Source of the DNA: Belnapia sp. F-4-1
GTDB lineage: Bacteria > Pseudomonadota > Alphaproteobacteria > Acetobacterales > Acetobacteraceae
NCBI RefSeq assembly: GCF_000802185.1
Contig: NZ_KN676113.1
Coordinates: 124,001-188,000, forward strand
Reading direction: 5' to 3'
Length of the DNA stretch: 64,000 nucleotides
The notes below the pieces were generated by a model. That model made no database searches. It was not told the DNA's origin and saw only the letters and a list, made by a program, of their open reading frames with translations. Shown piece by piece: positions 8,025 to 16,894 of the stretch. A program made the translations under genes and the position numbers. Each line of letters starts with the position of its first letter. Positions within the stretch are counted from its first letter, which is position 1.

Positions 8025-9178
8025 GCGACGCCATGCACCGCGAGAAGCGCCCGCATGCGCGCCACCGCCATCTCCGGGTCCCCCAGCAGCCTCGCCGCAT
8101 CCGCCAGCCGAAACAGCTCGGCCAGATGCCCGATGCTGCGCGCCGATTGCTGCCCGCCGAGCATGGTGAAGTGGTCCTGGTGCCCGCTGAGCCAGGCCAT
8201 GAACACCACGCCCGTCTTGTAGAAGCGCGTCGGCGCCCGGAAGATATGCCGGCTCAGCGGCACCGTTGGCGCCAGGATGCCATGGAAGCCGGCGAGGTCG
8301 CCCGCCTGCAATGCCGCCAGCGCCCCGCCCACCGCCGGCGCGATCGGGTCGAAGATGCCGAGCAGCGCATCGGAGTGCCCCTCGGCATCCCCAGCGATCA
8401 GCTCGGCATAATTGAAGTCATCCCCCGTATACATCCGCACGCCGGCCGGCAGCCGCCGCCGCATGGCGATCTCCTTCTCCTTGTCGAGAAGGCTGATCTT
8501 CACCCCATCCACCTTCGCGGCATGCCCGGCGATGACGGCCAGCGCCGTCTCCATCGCCCGGTAGTGTTCGGCGTTGCCCCAGTACCCCTCGAGCGCCGGA
8601 TCGAACATCTCGCCGAGCCAGTGGATGATCACCGGCTCCCGCACCTGACCGAGGATGCGCGCATAGACCCGCTCATAATCCGCCGGTCCCTTCGCCGCCT
8701 TCGCCAGCGCCCGCGACGCCATCAGGATGATGCGCCCGCCCATCTGCTCGATGGCCTCGCACTGCTCCTCATAAGCACGGATCACGTCGTCCACAGTGAC
8801 ATCCGGCCCCGGCGCGAGGTGGTCCGTCCCCGCGCCGCTCGCCATCACCGCCCCCGGCACGTCGCGCATCGCCTCCAGGCTGCGCCGCACCAGCTCCTGC
8901 GCCCCCGTCCAGTCGAGCCCCATCCCCCGCTGCGCCGTATCCATTGCCTCGGCGACGCCGAGCCCGAGCGACCACAGATGCTGCCGGAAGGCGATGGTCC
9001 TGTCCCAGTCCACCTTGATGTCGAGCCAGGGGTCCTGCTCGGCGCGCGGATCGGCCACCACATGCGCCGCGGCGAGGGCGATGCGCGGAAAGGGCGGATG
9101 TGCCTTCGGAAACACCCTTGGCTCACTCAACGTGAACCGCTCGACACCCGCGCCCTTCGGCAGATCGATGCTCGCCAT
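8021..9178 (-). CDS. DUF993 family protein (aldolase-like TIM barrel)
   Basis: A 385-residue protein I recognise as the DUF993 family, distantly related to dihydrodipicolinate synthase-type class I aldolases. VDGVKISLLD places a lysine at residue 227 where DapA-like enzymes carry the Schiff-base lysine. PVIIHWLGEMFDP and VRMYTGDDFNYAEL are other conserved-looking blocks. It begins 3 nt after the oxidoreductase stop and overlaps the next gene. Aldol cleavage or dehydration of a sugar-acid product made by the neighbouring dehydrogenase is a reasonable inference; to my knowledge no function is firmly assigned to the family. Confidence 0.8.
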   Translation of the reverse strand: MASIDLPKGAGVERFTLSEPRVFPKAHPPFPRIALAAAHVVADPRAEQDPWLDIKVDWDRTIAFRQHLWSLGLGVAEAMDTAQRGMGLDWTGAQELVRRSLEAMRDVPGAVMASGAGTDHLAPGPDVTVDDVIRAYEEQCEAIEQMGGRIILMASRALAKAAKGPADYERVYARILGQVREPVIIHWLGEMFDPALEGYWGNAEHYRAMETALAVIAGHAAKVDGVKISLLDKEKEIAMRRRLPAGVRMYTGDDFNYAELIAGDAEGHSDALLGIFDPIAPAVGGALAALQAGDLAGFHGILAPTVPLSRHIFRAPTRFYKTGVVFMAWLSGHQDHFTMLGGQQSARSIGHLAELFRLADAARLLGDPEMAVARMRALLAVHGVA

Positions 9179-9181
9179 GTC

Positions 9182-10336
9182 TCAGCCCTCCAGCGCCGGG
9201 ATGTCGATCCAGCGGCGCTCGCGCCAGCTCCGCAGCCCCGCCTCGGCGAGCTGCACCCCCTTCGCCCCGGCGAAGAGATCCCATTGGAAGCCCTCACTCT
9301 CGCCGGCGAGGTAGCGCAGGAACATCTCCCACTGCACGCGGAAGCCGTTCGGATAATCCTGCGTGTTCGGCACCTCCTGCCAGCCGCCGAAGAAGTCGAT
9401 CGCCTGCGGGATGTCGGGATTCCACACCGGCTTCGGAGTATTGACGCGGCTCTGCGTCCAGCACCGCTGCAACCCGGCGACGGCGCTGCCATGCGTCCCA
9501 TCCACCTGGAAGGTCGCAAGATCGTCCCGCCTGACCCGCGTTACCCAGCTCGAATTGATATGCGCGACGATGCCGCCCCTGAGCTGGAAGGTCGCATAGG
9601 CCGCATCGTCCACATCCGCCTCGTACGGCCTGCCATCCTCGCCGATCCGCTCCGGGATATGCGTCGCCCCAAGGCAGGACACCGCCTCCACCTCGCCGAA
9701 CAGGTTGTCGAGCACGTAGCGCCAATGGCAGAGCATATCGAGGATGATCCCCCCGCCCTCCGCCGCCTTGTAGTTCCAGGAGGGCCGCTGCGCCGGCTGC
9801 AAGTCGCCCTCGAAGACCCAATAGCCGAACTCCCCCTTCACCGCGCAGATGCGCCCGAGGAAGCCGCTGTCGATCACCATCGACAGCTTGCGCAGCCCGG
9901 GCAGGAACAGCTTGTCCTGCACCACGCCGTGCTTGATGCCCGCGCGCTGCGCCAGCCGCGCGACCCGCAGCGCATCCTCCAGCCGGTCCGCCGTCGGCTT
10001 CTCGACATAGATGTGCTTGCCTGCCGCGATCGCCCGCTCGATCAGCCCGGCGCGCAGCTGCGTCGTCGCCGCGTCGAAGAACAGCTCGTCCCGCGCATCG
10101 GCTAAGCAGGCATCAAGGTCGGTCGAAACCCGCTCCACCCCATGCGCCCGCGCCAGCGCCTCCAGCTTCTCCCGGTTGCGCCCGACGAGCACCGGGTCCG
10201 GCATCACCCGGTCCCCATTCGCCAGCCGGATGCCGCCATCGGCGCGGATGGCGGCGATCGAGCGGATGAGGTGCTGGTTCGTCCCCATCCGGCCGGTGAC
10301 GCCGTTCATGATGATGCCGATGCGACGTTCCGCCAT
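9182..10336 (-). CDS. Gfo/Idh/MocA family oxidoreductase
   Basis: A 384-residue NAD(P)-dependent dehydrogenase. The N-terminus (RRIGIIMNGVTGRMGTNQHL) is the dinucleotide-binding fold, and IYVEKPTADRLEDALR is the family's EKP motif with its catalytic lysine; IKHGVVQDKLFLPGLRKL begins the substrate domain. ATG 10336 is preferred over ATG 10354 because GAGGGAGAG lies at the right distance before it and because the earlier start falls inside the operator palindrome. First gene of the three-gene catabolic operon; it probably oxidises a polyol, sugar or glycoside. The promoter and operator lie immediately upstream. Confidence 0.85.
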   Translation of the reverse strand: MAERRIGIIMNGVTGRMGTNQHLIRSIAAIRADGGIRLANGDRVMPDPVLVGRNREKLEALARAHGVERVSTDLDACLADARDELFFDAATTQLRAGLIERAIAAGKHIYVEKPTADRLEDALRVARLAQRAGIKHGVVQDKLFLPGLRKLSMVIDSGFLGRICAVKGEFGYWVFEGDLQPAQRPSWNYKAAEGGGIILDMLCHWRYVLDNLFGEVEAVSCLGATHIPERIGEDGRPYEADVDDAAYATFQLRGGIVAHINSSWVTRVRRDDLATFQVDGTHGSAVAGLQRCWTQSRVNTPKPVWNPDIPQAIDFFGGWQEVPNTQDYPNGFRVQWEMFLRYLAGESEGFQWDLFAGAKGVQLAEAGLRSWRERRWIDIPALEG

Positions 10337-10352
10337 GGCCACTCTCCCTCGC

Positions 10353-10376
10353 ATAGGTAACCATCCGGTTACCTAT
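10353..10376. promoter_or_regulatory. TetR-type operator palindrome
   Basis: A perfect palindrome with 10-bp arms, ATAGGTAACC at 10353-10362 and GGTTACCTAT at 10367-10376, separated by ATCC. It lies between tetR and the oxidoreductase operon. On the minus strand a TTGACT -35-like element (10388-10383) sits just upstream, so a bound repressor would cover the spacer/-10 region. Size and symmetry suit a TetR dimer, and the regulator gene is adjacent. Confidence 0.75.
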
Positions 10377-10384
10377 ATTCGGAG

Positions 10385-11008
10385 TCAAGGCCGCAGATAG
10401 CCCAGCACCACCTCCACCGCATGCCGCTCCCGCTCTGCCAGCGCCGCCTCGCTGCCGAAATCCGCCTGGAGCGCCGTGGCGAGCGTGTACCGGTTGGCCA
10501 CGAAGAAATGCCCGAGCCCCACGATGGTGATGTAGATCTGCATCGGGTCGACATCGCGCCGGAACACGCCCGCCTCCGCCCCCCGCGCCAACACCGCGCC
10601 GATCTGCCCGAGCAGCGGCGAATAGAGCGCAGGCACGCCTTCGGACTTTTTGAGATAGGCCGCCCGGTGGATGTTCTCCTGATTGAGCAGCGCCACGAAT
10701 TCCGGATGCGCCGCAGTGTAGCGCAGGTTGAACTCGACCAGCCGTCGCATCGCCTCCGCCGGCGGCAGCGCCTCGACGTGCAAGCCTCGCTCCGCCGCCC
10801 GCTTGGCTGCATAGGCGCCCTCCAGCACGATGAGCCAGAGTTCCTCCTTGCTGCCGAAATAGGCGTAGAGCATCCGCTTGTTGGCGCCCGCCCGCAGCGC
10901 GATTTCATCGACGCGCGCCCCTGCCAGCCCCTTCTCGGCGAACTCCACCAACGCCGCATCGAGGATACGCTGCCGCGTCGCCGCCGCCCGTGGCGAGAGC
11001 CCGTCCAT
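10385..11008 (-). CDS. TetR family transcriptional regulator
   Basis: A 207-residue regulator. The N-terminal helix-turn-helix block (TRQRILDAALVEFAEKGLAG, then DEIALRAGANKRMLYAYFGSKEEL) is a textbook TetR DNA-binding domain; the C-terminal ligand domain is not recognisable. The ATG at 11008 overlaps the stop of the upstream acyl-CoA dehydrogenase by one base (TGATG); a GTG at 11011 is an alternative. Its stop region holds the -35-like element of the next operon, and a perfect palindrome follows, so it likely represses the downstream Gfo/Idh/MocA-DUF993 operon. Its inducer may be a pathway intermediate. Confidence 0.88.
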   Translation of the reverse strand: MDGLSPRAAATRQRILDAALVEFAEKGLAGARVDEIALRAGANKRMLYAYFGSKEELWLIVLEGAYAAKRAAERGLHVEALPPAEAMRRLVEFNLRYTAAHPEFVALLNQENIHRAAYLKKSEGVPALYSPLLGQIGAVLARGAEAGVFRRDVDPMQIYITIVGLGHFFVANRYTLATALQADFGSEAALAERERHAVEVVLGYLRP

Positions 11009-12699
11009 CACCCCGTCAGGACCTTGGCCAGCAACGCCTCGGAAACCGGCTCATCCTCGGCGTCCAGCGGATCCCTCGGCAGCACCCGATGCCGCAGCAC
11101 CAGCCGCGCCAACTCCAGCCGCTCCGCGTCCTGCAGCCGCCCCGCCTCCCAGGCCATCGCCGCTGCGCTGGTCAGGTGATAGAGCGCGCTCGCCGCCTGC
11201 CGCGCCAGCGCCGGCTCCCCCTGCGCCCGCTCGGCGAGCGCCGCCGCCCGCTCGAAGGCGGGCATCGCCCCCGGCAGCGCATCGCCGTTGCCGAGCAGCC
11301 CCTGCACATGCGCCCTCAGCACCGGCAGCGACCCTTCGCGCTGCGCTGCCCGCAGCACGTCGAGGGCGACGATGTTGCTCGTCCCCTCCCAGATGCTGCC
11401 GAGATGCGCATCCCGCACCAGGCGCGGATCGGCCCATTCCTCGATATAGCCGCAGCCCCCGCGCACCTCCATCGCATCGCCCGTCACCCGCCGCGCATCC
11501 CGGCACGCCCGGAACTTCAGCAGCGGCGTCAGGATGCGCAGCAGCGCATAGGCCCCATCCTCGCCCGCATCGCTCCGCCGCATGGCCTCGGCGGCCTGGA
11601 ACACCATGCTCCGCGCCTGCTCCATCGGCAGGACGAGCTTCATCAGCTGCCGCCGCATCAGCGGCATCTCGACCAGCCGCCGCCCGAAGGCGATGCGGTG
11701 CCGCGCGACGAAGGCCGCCTCCGTCACCGCCCGCCGCATCAGCCCCGCCGCCCGCATCCCGTTCGACAGGCGCGAGGCGTTGACCATGTCGGCCATCTGC
11801 CGGAACCCCGCCTCCGGCTCGCCGACGAGGAAAGCTGTCGCCCCCTCCAGCCGGATCTCGCCCGAGGCCATGGACCGCGTCCCAAGCTTCTCCTTCAGCC
11901 GCACGATCCGGTAGGCGTTGCGCGACCCGTCCGGCCGCTCCCGCAGCAGCAGGAAGAGCGACACGCCCCGGAGCCCCGCCGGCCCGCCGACGCGCCGCGC
12001 CAGCACCAGCGCCACCCCGGCATCCGGATTGCTGCAGAACCACTTGTCGCCGGTGAGCGCCCAGCTCCCGTCCGCCCGCTCCTCGGCCATGACGGCGGTC
12101 GCGGCGATATCCGACCCCGCCCCCTGCTCCGTCATGAACATCGCGCCCTGCCGCAGCGCATCGAGGTCGGTCGATGTCAGCCCCGGCAGATACCGCGCCA
12201 CCAGCCCCGCATCCCCGAACCGCCGCAAGGTCCTTGCCAGCGCATCGGTCATGGAGAGCGGGCAGCACAGCCCGAACTCCGCCTGCACGAAGAGGTAGGT
12301 GAGCGCATATTTCGCCGCCGGCGGCATCGCCTCCGGCCAGCCCAGCACGCCGCCGCGATGCGACATCGCCGCCAGCCCGAACTCGCTGAAGGCAACCCGC
12401 TCCATCTCCCGGTAGGCCGGGTGAACCTCGATCGTCGCCGCATCCTCGCCCCGCCGCGTCCGCGGCTTGAGCACCGGCGGATTGCGGTCGGCGACGCCCG
12501 CCAGCTCATCCAGCCGCCCACCCGCCAGCGCCCCCATCCGGTCGAGATGCGGCAGCAGATGCGCCAGCAGTCCCTCAGGCAGATAAAGCCCCAATAGCGG
12601 CCGCAGCCACGGATCGGCCCGCCAGAGGTTGATCCCCTGGGCGTCCGGCACCGCCTCGGCGCCGATCGGCGCCGGCATGATCGGCAGGCTGTCCATCAC
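11008..12699 (-). CDS. AidB-like acyl-CoA dehydrogenase
   Basis: A 563-residue flavoprotein of the acyl-CoA dehydrogenase superfamily with the longer AidB-type architecture. FMTEQGAGSDIAATA and WALTGDKWFCSN are the FAD-contacting middle-domain motifs, LKEKLGTRSMASGEI follows, and GGCGYIEEWADPRLVRDAHL with SIWEGTSNIVALDVL is the conserved C-terminal region. E. coli AidB binds DNA and is linked to alkylation response; other members are true acyl-CoA dehydrogenases, so the role is open. The start is GTG 12699 or ATG 12696, with GGGAGGGGG upstream. It is co-transcribed with tetR. Confidence 0.82.
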   Translation of the reverse strand: MMDSLPIMPAPIGAEAVPDAQGINLWRADPWLRPLLGLYLPEGLLAHLLPHLDRMGALAGGRLDELAGVADRNPPVLKPRTRRGEDAATIEVHPAYREMERVAFSEFGLAAMSHRGGVLGWPEAMPPAAKYALTYLFVQAEFGLCCPLSMTDALARTLRRFGDAGLVARYLPGLTSTDLDALRQGAMFMTEQGAGSDIAATAVMAEERADGSWALTGDKWFCSNPDAGVALVLARRVGGPAGLRGVSLFLLLRERPDGSRNAYRIVRLKEKLGTRSMASGEIRLEGATAFLVGEPEAGFRQMADMVNASRLSNGMRAAGLMRRAVTEAAFVARHRIAFGRRLVEMPLMRRQLMKLVLPMEQARSMVFQAAEAMRRSDAGEDGAYALLRILTPLLKFRACRDARRVTGDAMEVRGGCGYIEEWADPRLVRDAHLGSIWEGTSNIVALDVLRAAQREGSLPVLRAHVQGLLGNGDALPGAMPAFERAAALAERAQGEPALARQAASALYHLTSAAAMAWEAGRLQDAERLELARLVLRHRVLPRDPLDAEDEPVSEALLAKVLTG

Positions 12700-12782
12700 G
12701 TCACCATGCCCCCTCCCGTTTCCGCCATGCTAGGCTCTCGGCCAAGGGCAGGCAAAAGCCGCAACGCAGGGAGAACGATGCC

Positions 12783-13220
12783 ATGACCATCGCCGCCGTC
12801 ATCCGCGAGAAGGGGCGCAACGTCGTCTCCGTCTCGCCCGAGGCGCCCATCGCCGAGATCGCCGCGATCATCGCCTCGCGCCGCATCGGCGCCCTGGTGG
12901 TGCTCGCCGATCATGGCGGCCTGGTCGGCATCGTCTCCGAGCGCGACGTGGTGAAGGCGCTGGCGAAGCACGGCGCCCGCGTCCTCGAATTGACGGCCAG
13001 CGACCTGATGACCCGCCAGGTCACCACCGTCACCATGGGCACCTCCATCGACCAGGCGGTGGAGATCATGGATGCCGGCTATTTCCGCCACCTGCCGGTG
13101 ATGGAGGATGGCGCGCTCGCCGGCATCGTCAGCATCCGCGACCTGGTGAAGCACCGCATCACGCTCCACCAGCGCGACCTCGAGGCGCTGAAGGCCGCCG
13201 TGCAGCAGCGGAGCGGCTAG
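12783..13220 (+). CDS. CBS-domain pair protein
   Basis: A 145-residue protein made almost entirely of two CBS domains (about residues 8-60 and 75-130), a fold that binds adenine nucleotides or related ligands. VLADHGGLVGIVSERDVVKAL and VMEDGALAGIVSIRDLVKHRI are the matching repeat segments. There is no other domain, so it is probably a cytosolic nucleotide sensor acting on an unknown partner. GGGAGAAC lies before the ATG. It stands alone on the + strand, divergent from the AidB-like gene, and its last 4 nt overlap the 3' end of the convergent peptidase gene. Confidence 0.88.
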   Translation: MTIAAVIREKGRNVVSVSPEAPIAEIAAIIASRRIGALVVLADHGGLVGIVSERDVVKALAKHGARVLELTASDLMTRQVTTVTMGTSIDQAVEIMDAGYFRHLPVMEDGALAGIVSIRDLVKHRITLHQRDLEALKAAVQQRSG

Positions 13221-13951
13221 CCCGCCCTTAACAACCCCGGCCCATTCTCCTTCAACCAGGCGACCGCCGCATGCCGGTGCGGCGTCAGCCGCTCGACCAG
13301 CGCCCAGAATGTTGGCGAATGGTTCATCGCCCCGAGATGCGCCACCTCATGCGCGACCACGTAGTCGAGCACCCAGCCCGGCGCCATCACCAGCCGCCAG
13401 GAGAAGGCGAGCGTGCCATCCGGCGCACAGCTCCCCCAGCGGCTCCGCGTGTCCTTCAGCCGCACCCCCCGCGCCGCGTGGCCAAGCACCGCCGCATGCC
13501 GCGCCACCAGCCCGGTGATGCGCTCCCGTGCCTCCTCGCGCAGCAGCGCCGCGACACGCCCCGCCACATCCCCATCGCCGCCGAGCAGGATCGCCCCCGG
13601 CTCCAGCCAGGCCTCGCCGATGCGCGCCCCGGTGACGCGCACCACATGCGCCACGCCGCCGACCGCGACCTCCGCCCCCGGGACGAAGGCGACGGGCGGC
13701 GCCAGCGCCGCCAGCCTCTCCCGCACCCAGGCCGCATGGGTCTTCAGCAGCGCGACGCCCGCCGGCCGCCCGGCCCGCGGCGGCAAGGTCACCACCACGG
13801 AGCCGCTGCGGATATCGATGCGCAGGCTGACGCGCCGCGCCCGCGCCGAGCGCCGCCATTGCACGGGTCCCGGCAAGGCGGCCTCCGGCCCGAGGGGGTC
13901 GTCGCTGCCGTCCCCCTGGCGACCCTGCACATCCAATGGCCCGCGGTTCAA
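13217..13951 (-). CDS. YgjP-like (DUF45/SprT-type) metallopeptidase
   Basis: A 244-residue protein of the YgjP/WLM-like zinc-metallopeptidase family. The zinc motif HEVAH is at residues 201-205 with a further His211 in NHSPTFW, and RSRWGSC at 169-175 is the family's second signature. The start is a TTG whose last two bases overlap the TGA of the cupin gene (TTGA), suggesting coupled translation; a GTG eight codons in is an alternative. There is no signal peptide. The natural substrate is unknown for most members. Confidence 0.85.
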   Translation of the reverse strand: MNRGPLDVQGRQGDGSDDPLGPEAALPGPVQWRRSARARRVSLRIDIRSGSVVVTLPPRAGRPAGVALLKTHAAWVRERLAALAPPVAFVPGAEVAVGGVAHVVRVTGARIGEAWLEPGAILLGGDGDVAGRVAALLREEARERITGLVARHAAVLGHAARGVRLKDTRSRWGSCAPDGTLAFSWRLVMAPGWVLDYVVAHEVAHLGAMNHSPTFWALVERLTPHRHAAVAWLKENGPGLLRAG

Positions 13952-14268
13952 CCCGGCAGCGCCTTCAGCTCCGTCTCGACGAAGGAGAGCGGCGCGCTGC
14001 CGCCATTGACGACGTTGTGCTCCACGCCTGCCACCCGCGTGTAGGAGACGCCCGCCTTCAGCTCCGCCGTCATCATCTCGCCGCCGGGCAGCTCGACGAG
14101 CAGCGTGCCATCCGTCACCGGCACGACGACATAGAGCCAGCCATGCCGGTGCCAGCCCGTCTCCGCGCCGGGATTGAAGTCCCAGCGCGTGACGCGGATG
14201 TTCTCGTCATCGATCTGCACGGTGCCGGTGGCGGGCTCCCGGCACCTCATGGGCTCGGTGAAGCTCAT
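13948..14268 (-). CDS. Small cupin-domain protein
   Basis: A 106-residue single-domain cupin. The first motif GAETGWHRHGWLYVVVPVTDG carries paired histidines, and VAGVEHNVVN provides a later histidine, consistent with a mononuclear metal site. GGGAGGCGAGGC precedes the ATG. It lies 70 nt after the DapA-like gene and is coupled to the peptidase gene downstream. Function cannot be assigned beyond cupin; small cupins of this form may be dioxygenases, isomerases or ligand sensors. Confidence 0.8.
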   Translation of the reverse strand: MSFTEPMRCREPATGTVQIDDENIRVTRWDFNPGAETGWHRHGWLYVVVPVTDGTLLVELPGGEMMTAELKAGVSYTRVAGVEHNVVNGGSAPLSFVETELKALPG

Positions 14269-14338
14269 GCCTCGCCTCCCGGCCGAACCACGCCGCCGGT
14301 GCCCGGCTTCGCTTGCGCCTTCCGGCGATCGGGCGGGT

Positions 14339-15277
14339 TCACTCGGCGGCGGCCTTCACGCCCAGCCCCGGCAGCGGCAGCGCCCCCGCCGCCTCCCAGG
14401 CCTTCCACACCGCATCCGCCTGCGCCTGCAACAGCTTCAGGTGCGGCGGCCGGATCGTGCGCCAGCCATCGTCGCCCGTGCTGCGCGCGATGATCTCGCG
14501 CAGGCCGGAGATCAGCGCCACGCTCGTCGCCGCCTTGCGCGTCGCCGTCAGCACCGCCTGCGCCGCATCCGCCTCCGGGCCGCTGCGCTTCGCATAGACG
14601 ATGCCGCCCCAATGGCTGTTCGCATTGCTCGCCGCGGTGATGCAGCCCGCACCGCCCTCGGCGAGGATCTTCTGCACATACTCATCGGAGCCCGAATAGA
14701 CCTCGAACCCATCCTCCGCGAAGGCGTCGATCATCGCCTTCATGTTGGCGTAGTCGCCGCTGCTGTCCTTCACGCCCTTGACCACGCCGGGATACGCCTT
14801 CAGCAGCCGCCCGATCAGGTCGAGGCTGAAGGGCACCGCCGATTGCTGTGGGAAGTTGTAGAGATAGAGCGCGATCCCGCCGCCGACGCGATTGATCACC
14901 TCGGAGAACCAGGCGAAGAGCCCGTCATCGCTCGGGTTCTTGTAGTAGAAGGGCGGCAGCACCAGCACGCCGCGGCAGCCCTGCGCCTTGGCATGCAGCG
15001 TCAGCTCCACCGTATCGGCGAGCGAGGCGGTGCCGGTGCCCGGCATCATCGTCGCCGCCGGCACGCCATTGGCGATCAGGCCTTCCAGGATCTGCTTTCG
15101 CTCATGCAGGCCGAAGCTGTTCGCCTCGCCGGTGGTGCCGAGCACGCCGAGCCCGTTGCAGCCATTCGCCAGCAGCCACTTCGCATGCCCCGCCATCCGC
15201 GCCGGATCGGGCGAGAGATCGGGCTTCATCGCCGTCAGTACCGCGGCATTCACGCCACCGAACAGGGCATCCTTCAT
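14339..15277 (-). CDS. Dihydrodipicolinate synthase family aldolase
   Basis: A 312-residue class I aldolase of the DapA/NAL superfamily. [11 protein letters not shown] (about 44-54) is the substrate carboxylate loop, LYLYNFP provides the conserved Tyr140, and GVKDSSGD provides the Schiff-base Lys170. AGGAGAGAG precedes the ATG, which overlaps the YcgN stop by 4 nt (ATGA). Family members make dihydrodipicolinate or cleave sugar acids and related pyruvate adducts. The neighbours (YcgN and a cupin) do not point to lysine synthesis, so I do not assign dapA. Confidence 0.82.
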   Translation of the reverse strand: MKDALFGGVNAAVLTAMKPDLSPDPARMAGHAKWLLANGCNGLGVLGTTGEANSFGLHERKQILEGLIANGVPAATMMPGTGTASLADTVELTLHAKAQGCRGVLVLPPFYYKNPSDDGLFAWFSEVINRVGGGIALYLYNFPQQSAVPFSLDLIGRLLKAYPGVVKGVKDSSGDYANMKAMIDAFAEDGFEVYSGSDEYVQKILAEGGAGCITAASNANSHWGGIVYAKRSGPEADAAQAVLTATRKAATSVALISGLREIIARSTGDDGWRTIRPPHLKLLQAQADAVWKAWEAAGALPLPGLGVKAAAE

Positions 15278-15762
15278 GATCTCTCTCCTCGCTTCGCCGG
15301 CGGCCGCGCCTTGCGCGGCAGCTGTCCCGGCCATTCCACCACATGATCCTCGAGGGCACCCGCCTCGCGCTCCGTCACCGCGCGCCCGCGCACCGAAACC
15401 CCGGCCTCGTGCACCGTCTCCGGCGTACCCGAGATCAGCGGATGCCACCAGAACAGGTCGCGCCCCTCCGCCACCAGCCGGTAGGCGCAGGTCGGCGGCA
15501 GCCAGTCGATCGCGGCGATGCGCGCCGGCGTCAGCTTCACGCAGTCCGGCACATGCTGGCGGCGCTTCGGGTAGTCGCGGCAGCGGCAGCTTTCCGTATC
15601 GAGCAGCCGGCAGGCGACCTCGGTGAAGACCACCTCCTCGGTGTCCTCGTCGCGCAGCTTGTGCAGGCAGCACCGCCCGCAGCCGTCGCAGAGGCTCTCC
15701 CACTCGGTGCGATTCATCGCCTGGAGCGGCTTGGTCTTCCAGAAGGGCAGGATATTGTTCAC
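15274..15762 (-). CDS. YcgN family cysteine-cluster protein (UPF0260)
   Basis: A 162-residue protein rich in cysteine near its N-terminus: CDGCGRCC, then single cysteines in [16 protein letters not shown] and VPDCVKL, spaced as in the YkgJ/YcgN zinc- or iron-cluster families. Length and order fit UPF0260. The start codon is GTG 15762, 15 nt after the glycosyltransferase stop. It is cytosolic with no membrane segment. The biochemical role of the family is poorly established. Confidence 0.85.
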   Translation of the reverse strand: MNNILPFWKTKPLQAMNRTEWESLCDGCGRCCLHKLRDEDTEEVVFTEVACRLLDTESCRCRDYPKRRQHVPDCVKLTPARIAAIDWLPPTCAYRLVAEGRDLFWWHPLISGTPETVHEAGVSVRGRAVTEREAGALEDHVVEWPGQLPRKARPPAKRGERS

Positions 15763-15777
15763 CGCCCCACCTTAGAC

Positions 15778-16887
15778 CTACAGCCCCAGCAGATCGAGGG
15801 TCCGCCCCACCACCTTCGCCTCGTCGAAGCGCTCCGCGGCCCTTTCGCGCCCCGCCACCCCCATCCGCGCCCGCAGCCCGGCATCGCCCGCCAGCCGCCC
15901 CAGCGCCGCCGCCAGCGGCTCGACCGTGGCCGGCGGCACGAGGAACCCCGTCTCCCCCCCCACCACCATCTCCCGCGAGCCGCGGATATCCGTCGCCACC
16001 ACCGGCAGGCCGCAGAGCATCGCCTCGATGATCGACATCGGCAGCCCCTCGAAATGGCTCGGCAGGGTGAAGATATCCGCCGCCGCCATCACCCGCGCCA
16101 CGTCGTGCCGGTAGCCGAGCCGCCGCACCCGTCCCGGCATCGCCGCCTCCGCCCGGGCGAAATGCGGCTCCAGATCCTCGCCATGATCCGTCGCCAGCCG
16201 CTCGCCGACGACCCAGAGGACGGCGCCCGGCACCGCCTCCATCGCCCGCAGCAGCTCCGGATAGCCCTTGTGCCGGACGAGCCTGGAGACGGCGAGCACC
16301 ACGCACTGCCCCTCCGCGGCGCCGAGCTCCGCCCTGACCTGGGCCCGCGCCTCCGCATCCGGCAGGAACAGCGCCGGGTCGCGCCCGTTCAGCACCGGCA
16401 CGGCCCCGGGATGGATGCCGAGCCGCCGCGCATCCCCCGCCTCCTCCTCGCTGACGGTGAGGTAGGTATTGGTGATCCGCCCGGCCGCCCGCTCCAGCGC
16501 CAGCGCCAGCCCCCGCCGCCAGGCCGGCCCCGGCTGGTTGAACAGAAAGCCATGGCAGGTATAGGCGACCCTCGGCACCCCAGCCGCCCGCGCCGCCGCC
16601 CGCGCCAGCAAGCCGCTGATCGGCATATGCGCATGCACCAGGTCGAACCGCTCCGCACGGAACACCTGGTGCAGCTCCCTGAGGCACCTCGCCTGCGCCG
16701 CCGGGTTGAGGCTGCGCGCCATCGGCACCGGGATGACGCGGAACCCCTCCGCCCGCGGCAGGTCGAGCAGCGGCCCCTCGGCGCAGAGCCCCACCACCTC
16801 ATGCCCCCGGGCGCGCGCGCCCCGCATCAGCGGCAGCAGGAAGTGCCGCAGCGAGAAATCGACATTGGTGACCTCAGCGATCTTCAG
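15778..16887 (-). CDS. Glycosyltransferase family 4 (probable CTG start)
   Basis: A GT-B glycosyltransferase. VVLAVSRLVRHKGYPELLRA opens the donor domain and HFEGLPMSIIEAMLCG is the EX7E region. The first ATG (16827) gives 349 residues starting MRGARARGHEVV, which lacks the first Rossmann strand. In the same frame upstream the sequence reads KIAEVTNVDFSLRHFLLPL, a normal GT4 N-terminus, with only a CTG (16887-16885) as plausible start, giving 369 residues. It follows a heparinase-like gene and may act on a cell-surface polysaccharide. Family is sure; the start is inferred. Confidence 0.82.
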   Translation of the reverse strand: MKIAEVTNVDFSLRHFLLPLMRGARARGHEVVGLCAEGPLLDLPRAEGFRVIPVPMARSLNPAAQARCLRELHQVFRAERFDLVHAHMPISGLLARAAARAAGVPRVAYTCHGFLFNQPGPAWRRGLALALERAAGRITNTYLTVSEEEAGDARRLGIHPGAVPVLNGRDPALFLPDAEARAQVRAELGAAEGQCVVLAVSRLVRHKGYPELLRAMEAVPGAVLWVVGERLATDHGEDLEPHFARAEAAMPGRVRRLGYRHDVARVMAAADIFTLPSHFEGLPMSIIEAMLCGLPVVATDIRGSREMVVGGETGFLVPPATVEPLAAALGRLAGDAGLRARMGVAGRERAAERFDEAKVVGRTLDLLGL

Positions 16888-16894
16888 CGGATGG

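Noticed and set aside
14339..15277. Assignment as dapA.
   Set aside because: The aldolase motifs fit the superfamily, but neither neighbours nor residues visible to me prove lysine biosynthesis.
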